A DNA stretch of 64,000 nucleotides, taken from assembly GCF_029632765.1 (NCBI RefSeq), contig NZ_CP121247.1, forward strand, positions 1,116,001 to 1,180,000. The letters run 5' to 3'. The stretch comes from Arcanobacterium wilhelmae (lineage in GTDB: Bacteria > Actinomycetota > Actinomycetes > Actinomycetales > Actinomycetaceae). Below, piece by piece: positions 44,470 through 52,674 of the stretch. The position numbers were made by a program, and so were the translations under genes. Position 1 is the first letter of the stretch; every line of letters begins with the position of its first letter. The notes below the pieces were generated by a model. That model had not been told where the DNA came from. It did no database searches and worked only from the letters and a program-made list of their open reading frames with translations.

Positions 44470-46581
44470 TCAGGCGTCAATTTGATCGCGCGAAATCTGA
44501 TCGGCACTCTCCACGATAAACTCCTTGCGAGGAGCCACTTCGGAGCCCATTAATAGCTCGAAAGTACTCTCCGCGTATCGCAGAGCCTCAATATCGGCCA
44601 TCGAGATCCGGCGAAGCGTACGATGAGCTGGATCCATCGTCGTCTCGGCAAGCTGATCAGCATCCATCTCTCCGAGCCCCTTGTAGCGCTGGATCGGCTC
44701 CTTGTAGGTGCGGCCCGACTTCTTGAGCTTCGCGAGCTCGCGGGCAAGATCAGCATCCGAATACGTGTAAATATATTCGCCCTTGCGGCGCCCAGAACCG
44801 GCCACCTCGATCCTGTGAAGTGGCGGAACGGCAGCATAAACACGACCCGCCTCGACCAACGGGCGCATGTAGCGGAAGAAGAGCGTGAGTAGCAAGGTAC
44901 GGATGTGCGCGCCGTCGACGTCGGCGTCTGTCATGAAAATGATCTTGCCGTAGCGAGCGGAGTCGATATCGAACGTTCGGCCGGATCCTGCGCCGACCAC
45001 TTGGATGATCGACGAAACTTCAGCATTCTTCAAAATATCCGCAGGCGACGCCTTTTGGACATTGAGAATCTTGCCTCGGATTGGGAGCAGGGCCTGGAAC
45101 TCAGAGTTTCGCGCGAGCTTCGCGGTTCCAAGAGCCGAATCTCCCTCCACGATGAACAGTTCGGAACGGGAGACATCCTCCGTGCGACAGTCCGCAAGCT
45201 TCGCCGGCAACGTTGACGATTCAAGAGCGTTCTTGCGCCGCGAGATCTCTTTTTGTGTTCGTGCAGCCACGCGCGCACGCATCTCGGCAACGATCTTCTC
45301 TGCTAGGCGCATCGTCTCGGTTTTCTGATCGCGCTTGTTCGACGAAAGGACTGTGCTGAGCTGCGTATCGACCACCTTCGACACGATCGAGCGGATCGGA
45401 GCGGTTCCCAGGATCTCCTTTGTTTGCCCTTCGAACTGCGGTTCCGGGAAGTGGACCGAAATGACGGCAGTGAGCCCGGCGAGGATATCCTCTTTCTCGA
45501 TCTTTGGTTCGCGGGCTGAGAGTTTGAGCTGGCGCGATTTCGAATCGATCACCGAGCGGAGGGCCTTGACGATTCCCGCTTCGAAGCCCGCGAGGTGTGT
45601 TCCGCCCTTCGGGGTGGCGATGATGTTGACAAACGATTCCTCAGTTGTTTCGTAGCCGCTCCCCCAGCGAAGCGCGACATCGACCTGGCAGGTGCGCTCC
45701 ACATCCTTCGGAGCGAGGTGGCCCGTTTTCGGATCGAGAGCCTGAACGGTTTCTGTGAACGTTCCTTCGCCGGTGAGATGCATCGTATCGGTGATCGCCG
45801 GATCGGAGGCGAGGAAATCAACGAAATCCACGACACCGCCGTCGTACTGGAACGTTTCCTCAACGGTGTCGGCCCCGTCCAGGCCACGCGCGTCTACCAC
45901 GTGCATCGTGAGCCCAGGAACGAGGAACGCCTTCTCGCGCACGCGCTCGATCAGCTCCGGGTACGAAAAGTGTGCGGAGTCCGGGAAAATCTGAGGATCT
46001 GACCAGTAGCGGACCCGGGTGCCCGTGTCTTTCTTTGTGGCTTTCCCGACGACACGCAACTCAGAGGAATCCTCAAACGGAGTAAATGGTGAATCCGGGG
46101 AAGCACCTTTCGAATCGTCAAAGACGCCGGGCTCACCGCGACGGAACGACATTGTCCAAATCTTCCCGTCGCGTTTGACCCACACGTCCAGACGCGAGGA
46201 GAGCGCGTTGACAACCGAAGCGCCAACACCATGCAAGCCGCCCGACGACGCATACGAACCGCCACCGAATTTTCCACCTGCGTGAAGCTTCGTGTATACG
46301 ACCTCGACTCCAGAGGCCCCCGTACCTGGCACTTCATCGACGGGGATACCACGGCCGTCGTCGCTGACGTCGATCGAACCGTCTGCAAGAAGGTGGACAT
46401 TGATCTCGTGCGCATAGCCTTCAAGCGCTTCGTCGACGCCGTTGTCGATAATCTCCCAGGCACAGTGCATCAGGCCCCGCGAATCCGTGGAGCCGATGTA
46501 CATTCCTGGACGCTTCCGAACCGCCTCGAGCCCCTCGAGAACGGAAAGATGACGCGCATTGTATTCGTTGTTTTGTGGCAC
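44470..46581 (-). CDS. parE: DNA topoisomerase IV subunit B-like type II topoisomerase
   Basis: ATPase subunit, 703 residues. GHKL ATPase motifs: WEIIDNGVDEALEG (about residues 42-55), DDGRGIPVD, GGLHGVGASVVNALS; the TOPRIM domain has FIVEGDSALGTA and MTDADVDGAHIRTLLL with its acidic Mg2+ site, then EGRVYAAVPPLH-like end and a C-terminal YKGLGEMDADQL. The starting residues PQNNEYNARHLSVLEGLEAVRKRPGMYIG are those of ParE/GyrB. Length and context with the parC-like gene support subunit B of topoisomerase IV. The GTG start follows TAAACT by six bases, so leaderless. Confidence 0.88.
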   Translation of the reverse strand: MPQNNEYNARHLSVLEGLEAVRKRPGMYIGSTDSRGLMHCAWEIIDNGVDEALEGYAHEINVHLLADGSIDVSDDGRGIPVDEVPGTGASGVEVVYTKLHAGGKFGGGSYASSGGLHGVGASVVNALSSRLDVWVKRDGKIWTMSFRRGEPGVFDDSKGASPDSPFTPFEDSSELRVVGKATKKDTGTRVRYWSDPQIFPDSAHFSYPELIERVREKAFLVPGLTMHVVDARGLDGADTVEETFQYDGGVVDFVDFLASDPAITDTMHLTGEGTFTETVQALDPKTGHLAPKDVERTCQVDVALRWGSGYETTEESFVNIIATPKGGTHLAGFEAGIVKALRSVIDSKSRQLKLSAREPKIEKEDILAGLTAVISVHFPEPQFEGQTKEILGTAPIRSIVSKVVDTQLSTVLSSNKRDQKTETMRLAEKIVAEMRARVAARTQKEISRRKNALESSTLPAKLADCRTEDVSRSELFIVEGDSALGTAKLARNSEFQALLPIRGKILNVQKASPADILKNAEVSSIIQVVGAGSGRTFDIDSARYGKIIFMTDADVDGAHIRTLLLTLFFRYMRPLVEAGRVYAAVPPLHRIEVAGSGRRKGEYIYTYSDADLARELAKLKKSGRTYKEPIQRYKGLGEMDADQLAETTMDPAHRTLRRISMADIEALRYAESTFELLMGSEVAPRKEFIVESADQISRDQIDA

Positions 46582-46587
46582 CTGAGC

Positions 46588-46593
46588 AGTTTA
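46588..46593 (-). promoter_or_regulatory. leaderless -10 box of the parE-like gene
   Basis: On the minus strand TAAACT, then GCTCAG, then the GTG start. No Shine-Dalgarno sequence. Confidence 0.5.
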
Positions 46594-46634
46594 GCGCGAA
46601 ACAGTGTGCTAGCGGCGCATGCGCGCCGTAAAAG

Positions 46635-46672
46635 AACGTTGCGGCCGTACCCGAAAGTACAGCCGCAACGTT
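46635..46672 (-). terminator. terminator of the DUF7455-like gene
   Basis: AACGTTGCGGC (46635-46645) pairs with GCCGCAACGTT (46662-46672), with a further GTAC/GTAC pair inside and one mismatch. On the minus strand it is followed by CTTTTAC. Confidence 0.8.
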
Positions 46673-46689
46673 AAGCCCATTCGCTCGCG

Positions 46690-46881
46690 TTACCGTGCGA
46701 TTCGCTCGCGCTCATCAACGATTGAGATCGCCAGCTCGTCGATCTTACTCTTGTGCTCCGCCGCGTGATGAGCGCAGAACAGCAATTCGCCAAACGGCAT
46801 CGTCACTCTCACGTATGCCTGGGCGCCGCATGCGTCGCACCGATCAGCGGTGGTCAAAGTCGGTTTCAAAGTCTCTTCCAT
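46690..46881 (-). CDS. DUF7455-like small zinc-site protein
   Basis: 63 residues: MEETLKPTLTTADRCDACGAQ then AYVRVTMPFGELLFCAHHAAEHKSKID. The CDAC and CAHH pairs form a probable zinc knuckle (CxxC...CxxH). Small proteins of this pattern are common in actinobacteria next to sigma-factor and topoisomerase genes and have no assigned function. The ATG at 46881 follows TGGTGT by seven bases with no Shine-Dalgarno sequence, so it is probably leaderless. Confidence 0.85.
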   Translation of the reverse strand: MEETLKPTLTTADRCDACGAQAYVRVTMPFGELLFCAHHAAEHKSKIDELAISIVDERERIAR

Positions 46882-47010
46882 CGTATTCACACCAACATCA
46901 AAGCACGGACCGTGCAAAAAATTCCAAACCACCTCATTTCTTTCGCCGCTGGCGGAGAATGACAGCCCAGGAGAGACAGACTTCATCTCCAGATCACTGG
47001 CGCATTCTCT

Positions 47011-47038
47011 TTGAGTGAGCGGTGAAACACGCTAGCCT
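47011..47038 (+). promoter_or_regulatory. leaderless promoter of the exonuclease gene
   Basis: TTGAGT (47011-47016), 16-base spacer, TAGCCT (47033-47038), six bases to the GTG at 47045. Confidence 0.55.
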
Positions 47039-47044
47039 AAAAGC

Positions 47045-47638
47045 GTGAATTCTTTTGCAGTGGTGGATTGTGAGACAACTGGACTCGACCGCGAATCGGA
47101 TCGCATCGTCGAAATTGGCGTGGTCCTGCTCTCCCCCACGTTCGGGGAGGAAATCCGCTTCGAGACCCTCGTCAATCCGCAGCGCCCCCTCGCAGCTTCA
47201 GAAATCCACGGATTGCGTGCCGCCGACGTCGCCCATGCTCCGACATTCGCCGCGATCGCCCCTCGCTTGATTGAGTTACTGAGCAGGCGCGTGATCGTTG
47301 CCCATAATTTTCCCTTTGATCAGGAGTTCATCAACCGCGCATTTTCCCGTGCTGGGTATGCCGAACATATCCCCAACGAGTGCGCAGTGGATACTCTTGA
47401 CCAATCGCGCATCTATCTCCCTGACGGCTCACACTCACTGGTAGGGGTCGCACAACGCCTCGGTCTTCCCGAGCGCGCACACCACCATGCGCTCTCTGAC
47501 GCGCTCACGGCAGCCGACATTCTCCGAGCGTTTGCGTTGATGGAGGCGCGCGGAGAACGCTACACCGAGCATGCGCACGGCCGCCACGGCGAGGTGACGC
47601 CCGCTCAGTGGGAGCGAGCCACGCCGTGGCGGCCGTAA
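47045..47638 (+). CDS. DnaQ-like 3'-5' exonuclease
   Basis: A 197-residue DEDDh exonuclease (RNase T/DNA polymerase III epsilon-like). Exo I VVDCETTGLDRESDRIVEIG at residues 5-24, Exo II VIVAHNFPFDQEFIN (about 83-97), Exo III HHALSDALTAADILRAF with the catalytic His and Asp near 145-155. All catalytic residues are present. It is too small to be the whole proofreading subunit, so a role in repair or RNA/DNA end trimming is more likely. It converges on the sigma-factor gene, nine bases away. Confidence 0.92.
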   Translation: MNSFAVVDCETTGLDRESDRIVEIGVVLLSPTFGEEIRFETLVNPQRPLAASEIHGLRAADVAHAPTFAAIAPRLIELLSRRVIVAHNFPFDQEFINRAFSRAGYAEHIPNECAVDTLDQSRIYLPDGSHSLVGVAQRLGLPERAHHHALSDALTAADILRAFALMEARGERYTEHAHGRHGEVTPAQWERATPWRP

Positions 47639-47647
47639 AAGCAGAGC

Positions 47648-49261
47648 TTAATCGAGGTAGTCGCGGAGCACCTGCGAGCGCGACGGGTGACGAAGCTTCG
47701 ACATCGTCTTCGACTCGATCTGACGGATTCGCTCACGCGTGACTCCGTAGACCTTGCCGATCTCGTCGAGGGTCTTCGGCTGGCCGTCCGTCAATCCGAA
47801 ACGCATCGAGACAACGCCGGCCTCGCGCTCCGAAAGCGTATCGAGGACCTGATGGAGCTGTTCCTGAAGAAGAGTGAAGCCCACGGCGTCGGCAGGAACC
47901 ACAGCCTCAGAATCTTCAATCAGATCGCCGAACTCGCTGTCACCATCTTCGCCGAGCGGGGTGTGAAGCGAAATCGGCTCGCGGCCGTACTTTTGAACCT
48001 CGACGACCTTCTCTTCAGTCATGTCGAGTTCCTTCGCCAGTTCCTCCGTGGTGGGTTCGCGGCCAAGATCCTGGAGCATCTGGCGCTGAACGCGTGCAAG
48101 CTTGTTGATCACTTCAACCATGTGCACCGGGATACGAATGGTTCGAGCTTGGTCCGCCATGGCGCGCGTAATTGCCTGGCGAATCCACCACGTGGCATAG
48201 GTGGAGAACTTGAAGCCCTTCGTGTAATCGAACTTTTCGACTGCACGCACGAGACCCAGATTGCCTTCCTGAATAAGATCGAGGAAGAGCATTCCACGCC
48301 CCGTGTAACGCTTCGCCAGCGACACCACGAGACGCAGATTCGCCTCGAGCAGGTGGTTCTTCGCAGCATGCCCGTCACGGGAGATAATCTCGAGTTCACG
48401 GCGATACTTGCGATCGTCGATCTCTGTGGTCTCAAGGATGTGCTGGGCGAGCATGCCCGCCTCGATGCGCTTGGCGAGCTCGACCTCCTCCTCTGCGTTG
48501 AGCAGAGCAACCTTTCCGATCTGCTTGAGGTAGTCCTTGACCGGATCCGCCGTCGCGCCGGCGACATGCACCCGCTGGGCGGGCTCGTCAGTGTCGTCGG
48601 AATCCTTGACGACGAAGGAGCCTTTGGTGGAAGGAGCCGGTTCGGATTCGTTTTCCTCCGAATCGTCGTCGGAATCCTCATCCTCGGAATCATCGTCGGC
48701 TGATTCTTCGTCGTTATCCTCGTCGGCTGATTCTTCGTCCAGATCGTCGAGATTCTCATCCTCGAGCTCAGTAGGCTCGTCGGGAGTGGATTCCTCGAAG
48801 TCGTCTTCCTCCTCATCCGATTCAGGAGTGACAACCTCAGTTTCCTTCGCCTTCGCACCCTTCTTGGTGGTCGATGCGCTCTTCTTCGCAGTGCCCGACT
48901 CGTCCTTCTTCAGCGCCGCTTTCTTCGTCGCTGGCTTCTTCTCCGAGGCCTCTGAGGCAACCTGGGGAGCAGATTTCTTCGTGGCCGGCTTCTTCGTGGC
49001 CGGCTCCTTCACCGCGTCATCACTCGCGGCCTTCTTTGCGGTGGCCTTCTTCGGCACAGATTTCTTCGTAGCCGACTTCTTCACCGCGTCATCGCTCGCG
49101 GCCTTCTTTGCGGTGGCCTTCTTGGGTGCAGTTGCGGTTTTCGACGTCGAAGCCGCCGCCTTCGCCGACGTGGTCTTCCGAGAAGAAGATTTCTTGGCGG
49201 GCGTCGATGCCTCCTCGGACGCCGAAGAGGAACGGTTTGTAGAGGAAGCGGAAGTTGCCAC
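47648..49261 (-). CDS. rpoD: principal RNA polymerase sigma factor (SigA/HrdB type)
   Basis: Primary sigma-70 factor, 537 residues. A long non-conserved N-terminus (about 1-225) is first Lys/Ala/Ser-rich, then strongly acidic (about 145-215). Region 1.2 ([16 protein letters not shown]), region 2 ([48 protein letters not shown]), region 3 and region 4 ([20 protein letters not shown]) are intact. The GTG start has AAAGG six bases upstream. The N-terminus holds a 72-bp near-tandem repeat. A TATAAT box lies 57 bases upstream of the start codon. Confidence 0.96.
   Translation of the reverse strand: MATSASSTNRSSSASEEASTPAKKSSSRKTTSAKAAASTSKTATAPKKATAKKAASDDAVKKSATKKSVPKKATAKKAASDDAVKEPATKKPATKKSAPQVASEASEKKPATKKAALKKDESGTAKKSASTTKKGAKAKETEVVTPESDEEEDDFEESTPDEPTELEDENLDDLDEESADEDNDEESADDDSEDEDSDDDSEENESEPAPSTKGSFVVKDSDDTDEPAQRVHVAGATADPVKDYLKQIGKVALLNAEEEVELAKRIEAGMLAQHILETTEIDDRKYRRELEIISRDGHAAKNHLLEANLRLVVSLAKRYTGRGMLFLDLIQEGNLGLVRAVEKFDYTKGFKFSTYATWWIRQAITRAMADQARTIRIPVHMVEVINKLARVQRQMLQDLGREPTTEELAKELDMTEEKVVEVQKYGREPISLHTPLGEDGDSEFGDLIEDSEAVVPADAVGFTLLQEQLHQVLDTLSEREAGVVSMRFGLTDGQPKTLDEIGKVYGVTRERIRQIESKTMSKLRHPSRSQVLRDYLD
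49008..49123 (-). repeat. 72-bp-spaced direct repeat in the rpoD N-terminus
   Basis: Bases 49008-49051 and 49080-49123 match over 44 bases with one difference, 72 bases apart, so they encode two 24-residue units containing [15 protein letters not shown]. An in-frame expansion or loss would leave the sigma core untouched. Confidence 0.85.
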
Positions 49262-49317
49262 GCGTAGCCTTTCACGAGATGATCACTGCTGGCTGAGCAT
49301 ATATTGCCCGGCTCACC

Positions 49318-49323
49318 ATTATA
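49318..49323 (-). promoter_or_regulatory. consensus -10 box of rpoD
   Basis: TATAAT on the minus strand, 57 bases before the GTG start; the -35 region (ATAAAA) is not consensus. Confidence 0.6.
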
Positions 49324-49427
49324 GCGTGTCGCGGCGTGTTTTTATTCCTCCCCCACCGTTGGACGTTCTCGGGAGGGCTCGTGCACCTGGACTTCATGCC
49401 CATGAGTGGCAATGGGAGTGTTCCTAC

Positions 49428-49808
49428 TCACTCGCGAACGATGAGTACATCACATGGAACTTCGAGCAGTAACTGTTGGATCTGCTTGCCCAGGTGAAGA
49501 CGCCCATGCTGTGGCTTGGTCGCGATCGCTACAACGATCACGTCTCGTGGCCCACCTGCCATGTGAAGCAGAATATCCACGATATCTGTTTCTTCCAGGC
49601 GCGCATCGAACTTATAGGGCACGTCCTGCGAATCGAGCACGCCGGAAAGCTGATCGATTTCCGCATCGATATCAGCCTGCGAAAACTCTCCAAGCGGGCG
49701 CCGCATCACCACAGTGATCGGTTCATTCATTGCGTGTGAGAGCACCACGCCTTTCGCGAGCGCAGGGCTGTTTGTGTTTCGTGGTTCAACTGGAACAATG
49801 ATCGGCAC
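49428..49808 (-). CDS. universal stress protein (UspA family)
   Basis: 126 residues, single Usp domain. It begins PIIVPVEPRNTNSPALAKGVVLSHA, with VVMRRPLGEF in the middle and ends HLGKQIQQLLLEVPCDVLIVRE, the last part matching the usual ATP-binding-type ending, but the G-2x-G-9x-G(S/T) loop is not complete (GGPRDVIVVAIATKPQHGRLHLGKQIQQLL), so nucleotide binding is uncertain. The GTG start has GGAG six bases upstream. Confidence 0.82.
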   Translation of the reverse strand: MPIIVPVEPRNTNSPALAKGVVLSHAMNEPITVVMRRPLGEFSQADIDAEIDQLSGVLDSQDVPYKFDARLEETDIVDILLHMAGGPRDVIVVAIATKPQHGRLHLGKQIQQLLLEVPCDVLIVRE

Positions 49809-49846
49809 GGCGGCTCCTCACTCTGAAAAATGCGTCCTCCCTAGTG

Positions 49847-49875
49847 AAGATACCGATTTCTTACACTAAATGAAA
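49847..49875 (-). promoter_or_regulatory. promoter of the Usp gene
   Basis: On the minus strand TTTCAT (49875-49870), 17-base spacer, TATCTT (49852-49847). Confidence 0.6.
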
Positions 49876-49898
49876 CTTTTCACGCGATTTCATTTGCA

Positions 49899-51011
49899 TC
49901 ACACTCCCTGTGTTCGCATTGCTTCCCCTTCGGCCTCGTCCAACCGTTCTTCAGCGCTGATCACCCATGGCGGCGGCAATACTGCCGAGTATGCACGATG
50001 CAAAAGAGCGGCCAATGGATACTGAGGATCGGATTCCCACGCAAGATCGGAATAGAGCGCCCCGCGCCTTCCATCCCCACTCCACCACGCAAGGTAAGCA
50101 AGCATCGCATATGGCCGCGCATCGTCGTCGCCGCTGTATCGTGCAAGCATTGTCAGCAGATGGCTGAGTAACGTTATTCGCTCGAGAGGCGGTCGCTGCT
50201 CGCTGAGCTCGCGCAGGCGTTCCCGCGTCGCCTGACGCCCAAGGACACTCACGCGCTCCACGCTTGGATCCAACGCCCACAACAGGATCGCATCACGCTG
50301 ATAAGGATTCGTGAGATAGGCGAGCAAACGTGCCCACACCCAGACAGTGTCGCGATGAATGCTCGGTAACAGACCGTAAGGGTTGGCAGGAGTGCTTTCG
50401 ATGTGCGCAAGGGCGGCATCCCATTCTTCAGCGAAGTTCGTCCGTCCTTTTGCCACGTAGTTCCGGTAGCGAATAAGGATTTTCTCACGGCGCTCGCAGT
50501 CGAAACGCGCAAGATTCTCCGCCGCGAGCAACGGCACTTCCCAGAACCCACTGTAGAGAGTGTCGAAGCCTTCCTCTTTTTCGAGTTCATGGAAGGGGAA
50601 ACTGAAATCGCTCCCGCGGGAGTTGTACCATGCATGAAGTTGCGTGACGTCGGCGTAATCAGTGTAGAGAAGCGCAACGTTCACATGGTCCAGGCTCTCC
50701 AAGCAACTCGTGGTTTCCAAAAGTGCCTTCTCGGTGTGGGACATCGTGTTCCTGTCAAACGGCTGATTGCCGTACCAAACCATCGCCACATGATCCGCCT
50801 TCATATCGTTCGCAAAAGCGCGAATCGCCTTGGTGAATTTTTCGCCGATCTCGCCGCGGGTCAGATCCCAGAGCAACACAGGACCGATCGCAGTATCGAG
50901 AAACACGCCCGGTTGACAGTTGAGCGCCACGATACCGATGGCTTGGCGTGGCCGATAGCCGAGCATGTGCGGGAGAAGAAGAATTGTTCGTTCAATCGAT
51001 AGAATATCCAT
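49899..51011 (-). CDS. DUF4192 domain-containing protein
   Basis: 370 residues. The DUF4192 pattern is visible: LLPHMLGYRPRQAIGIVALN near the start, and AMLAYLAWWSGDGRRGALYSDLAWESDPQYPLAALLHRA-type ending (residues about 315-350, shown in parts), where families have WLAGDGARA. It is an actinobacterial protein of unknown function. The ATG at 51011 is preceded by TGGAAT six bases upstream and no Shine-Dalgarno sequence, so it is probably leaderless. It is divergent from the polyprenyl synthase gene. Confidence 0.85.
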   Translation of the reverse strand: MDILSIERTILLLPHMLGYRPRQAIGIVALNCQPGVFLDTAIGPVLLWDLTRGEIGEKFTKAIRAFANDMKADHVAMVWYGNQPFDRNTMSHTEKALLETTSCLESLDHVNVALLYTDYADVTQLHAWYNSRGSDFSFPFHELEKEEGFDTLYSGFWEVPLLAAENLARFDCERREKILIRYRNYVAKGRTNFAEEWDAALAHIESTPANPYGLLPSIHRDTVWVWARLLAYLTNPYQRDAILLWALDPSVERVSVLGRQATRERLRELSEQRPPLERITLLSHLLTMLARYSGDDDARPYAMLAYLAWWSGDGRRGALYSDLAWESDPQYPLAALLHRAYSAVLPPPWVISAEERLDEAEGEAMRTQGV

Positions 51012-51112
51012 GCGCCTATTCCACGCGAATTGCGCACTGTCTCGCGCTGGTGCACCGCCCTCTGTGGAAACTGTTGGCACGAGCGAAAAATGTGGAAAAC
51101 TTTCTCCTCGGC

Positions 51113-51118
51113 TACCCT
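51113..51118 (+). promoter_or_regulatory. leaderless -10 box of the polyprenyl synthase gene
   Basis: TACCCT six bases before the ATG at 51125. Confidence 0.5.
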
Positions 51119-51124
51119 TGCCTT

Positions 51125-52159
51125 ATGAACCAAACTTTTGCGTCCGACGTCACGAACCGCATCAACGAGCTGCTGTCTTCCGTGCGTTTTTCGCACCATC
51201 TGAGCCGGGAATTCGTCGAACCGGTGCGCGAGCTCGCCCAGGGCGGCAAGCGCACCCGCGCTCTGTTTGTTGCCGCGGGGTGGGAGGCCGCCGGCGGCGA
51301 AGACCCGTTGCCGTTGCACGCCGGAACCGCAGTCGAGCTCTACCAGCTCTCCGCACTCGTTCACGACGATCTCATCGATCACGCCACCACACGCCGCGGA
51401 ACGGATGCATCACACGTGGGATTTGCAAAAATTCATGCGCGCGAATCCATGAGAGGCATCGCGGATGAATTCGGCACCGCCGCAACCATCGTGCTGGGCG
51501 ATTATCTTCTCAGCCTCGCAATGGAGGAAATGGCTGTGGCAGAGGCCGTTTCCGACGAAGCTCGAAGCGCCGGAATGCGCTTGTTCGCCACAATGACCGC
51601 CGAAACGGCGTTCGGCCAATACCTCGATATCCGCGCCGAAAACGTTCCCCTCTCGCCAGACGTCGAGGAGGCGACCGACTCCGCACTCGCAGTTCTCCTG
51701 CACAAGTCGGCGCGGTATTCCGTTGAGTCGCCGCTCCTCCTCGGAGCGACGCTGCGCGGCGCCGATCACGCCACGCTCACGGCACTATCGAAGGTTGGGC
51801 TTCCTCTTGGGGAGGCTTTCCAACTTCGCGACGACGATCTGGGGATTTTCGGCAAGCCGGAGCTCACGGGGAAGCCTGTCGGGAGCGACTGGAGCGAGGG
51901 GAAGCGGACTGTTCTCCTTGCGCTCACGCGCGCGGGACTCGATGTCAGCAACCTTGCCAACGCCGACGCACTGCTTGGATCCCCTCTGGACGCTCAGCAA
52001 GCCCGGCGCGTTCAGGAGCTGGTGGAAAAATCGGGAGCTCGAGAACTCCACGAACGCATGATCACCCGACGCGAGGACGCGGCGCTCGAGGCCGCAGAGC
52101 ATATCGATACCCCGATCCTCCACTCGCTGATCTACCAGTTAATCGGACGCGATTCGTGA
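51125..52159 (+). CDS. polyprenyl diphosphate synthase (IdsA-like)
   Basis: Builds short or medium polyprenyl diphosphates (geranyl/farnesyl/geranylgeranyl type) from the C5 units made by the MEP pathway. 344 residues. GGKRTRALFVAAG at about 40-52 (pyrophosphate-binding Arg/Lys), first Asp-rich motif VHDDLIDHA (DDxxD) near 79-87, second DDDLGIFGKPELTGKP near 238-253. All catalytic aspartates are present. It lies next to the Rv2175c-like and PASTA-kinase genes, the same order as idsA2-Rv2175c-pknL-aroG in mycobacteria (known gene order). Confidence 0.93.
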   Translation: MNQTFASDVTNRINELLSSVRFSHHLSREFVEPVRELAQGGKRTRALFVAAGWEAAGGEDPLPLHAGTAVELYQLSALVHDDLIDHATTRRGTDASHVGFAKIHARESMRGIADEFGTAATIVLGDYLLSLAMEEMAVAEAVSDEARSAGMRLFATMTAETAFGQYLDIRAENVPLSPDVEEATDSALAVLLHKSARYSVESPLLLGATLRGADHATLTALSKVGLPLGEAFQLRDDDLGIFGKPELTGKPVGSDWSEGKRTVLLALTRAGLDVSNLANADALLGSPLDAQQARRVQELVEKSGARELHERMITRREDAALEAAEHIDTPILHSLIYQLIGRDS

Positions 52160-52165
52160 AAACTC

Positions 52166-52525
52166 CTACACCTGGAGAAGTGCGAGCCTGCGCACCGCAT
52201 GGGTGTTTCCTGCGCCGAGCGCTTCGAGTGGAGTAGCGCCGAGCTCGTCAGCGTATTCAAGGAGCCAGTCCATCTTCTCCTGATTCGTGAAGGCGAGATC
52301 AGAAAGGACAGTCAGCGTTCCCTTGAGCGCCGGAATAGGCTCACACGTGTCTCCGCTGTGGCGAAGCTCTCCAATGTGAATCATCCAGGCGTTATTGTCG
52401 CCTCGGCGCACAGCCAGGAGCGCCCCTTCATCCAACATTGAGCGGACTTCGCGCTGTTTGACGCCAATCAGTTCGGCAACCTCTGGAACGGACAACCACG
52501 TTTCCTCAGAAAATTGTTCAGTCAC
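52166..52525 (-). CDS. Rv2175c-family DNA-binding protein
   Basis: 119 residues. A winged-helix/MerR-like N-terminus carries WLSVPEVAELIGVKQREVRSMLDEGALLAVRRGDNNAWMI (given in parts), the HTH with its wing, followed by a helical C-terminus with TNQEKMDWLLEYADELGATPLEALGAG. Rv2175c is a known substrate of the kinase PknL, and here the kinase gene is 1.3 kb away. The GTG start at 52525 is six bases from a TATGTT box, so it is leaderless. Confidence 0.88.
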   Translation of the reverse strand: MTEQFSEETWLSVPEVAELIGVKQREVRSMLDEGALLAVRRGDNNAWMIHIGELRHSGDTCEPIPALKGTLTVLSDLAFTNQEKMDWLLEYADELGATPLEALGAGNTHAVRRLALLQV

Positions 52526-52531
52526 AGGCGC

Positions 52532-52537
52532 AACATA
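52532..52537 (-). promoter_or_regulatory. leaderless -10 box of the Rv2175c-like gene
   Basis: On the minus strand TATGTT, GCGCCT, then GTG. Confidence 0.55.
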
Positions 52538-52644
52538 GCGCACTTTTTTCAAAATCGCAGTAGCGACACGCCACAATTTCCACTACAGTCACATCCTGAA
52601 CGTTATTTAACTTTTATCAATTGTTTCACATTTGTAACATTCGA

Positions 52645-52662
52645 CGAGCCGAGTACGGCTCG
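52645..52662 (+). other. 5'-leader hairpin ahead of the LysM-SLT gene
   Basis: CGAGCCG-AGTA-CGGCTCG, three bases before the AGGAGG ribosome-binding site. It may affect access to the start. The A/T-rich stretch 52598-52640 just upstream probably holds the promoter. Confidence 0.55.
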
Positions 52663-52674
52663 ACAGGAGGAACA

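Noticed and set aside
40055-46581. Calling the two topoisomerase subunits GyrA and GyrB
   Set aside because: They are not next to each other in an operon, and the A subunit lacks the GyrA-box; topoisomerase IV is the better reading, though not proven.
49008-49123. CRISPR-like or mobile repeat in the 49 kb region
   Set aside because: It lies inside the sigma-factor frame with a 72-bp period that is a multiple of three; it is a coding repeat.
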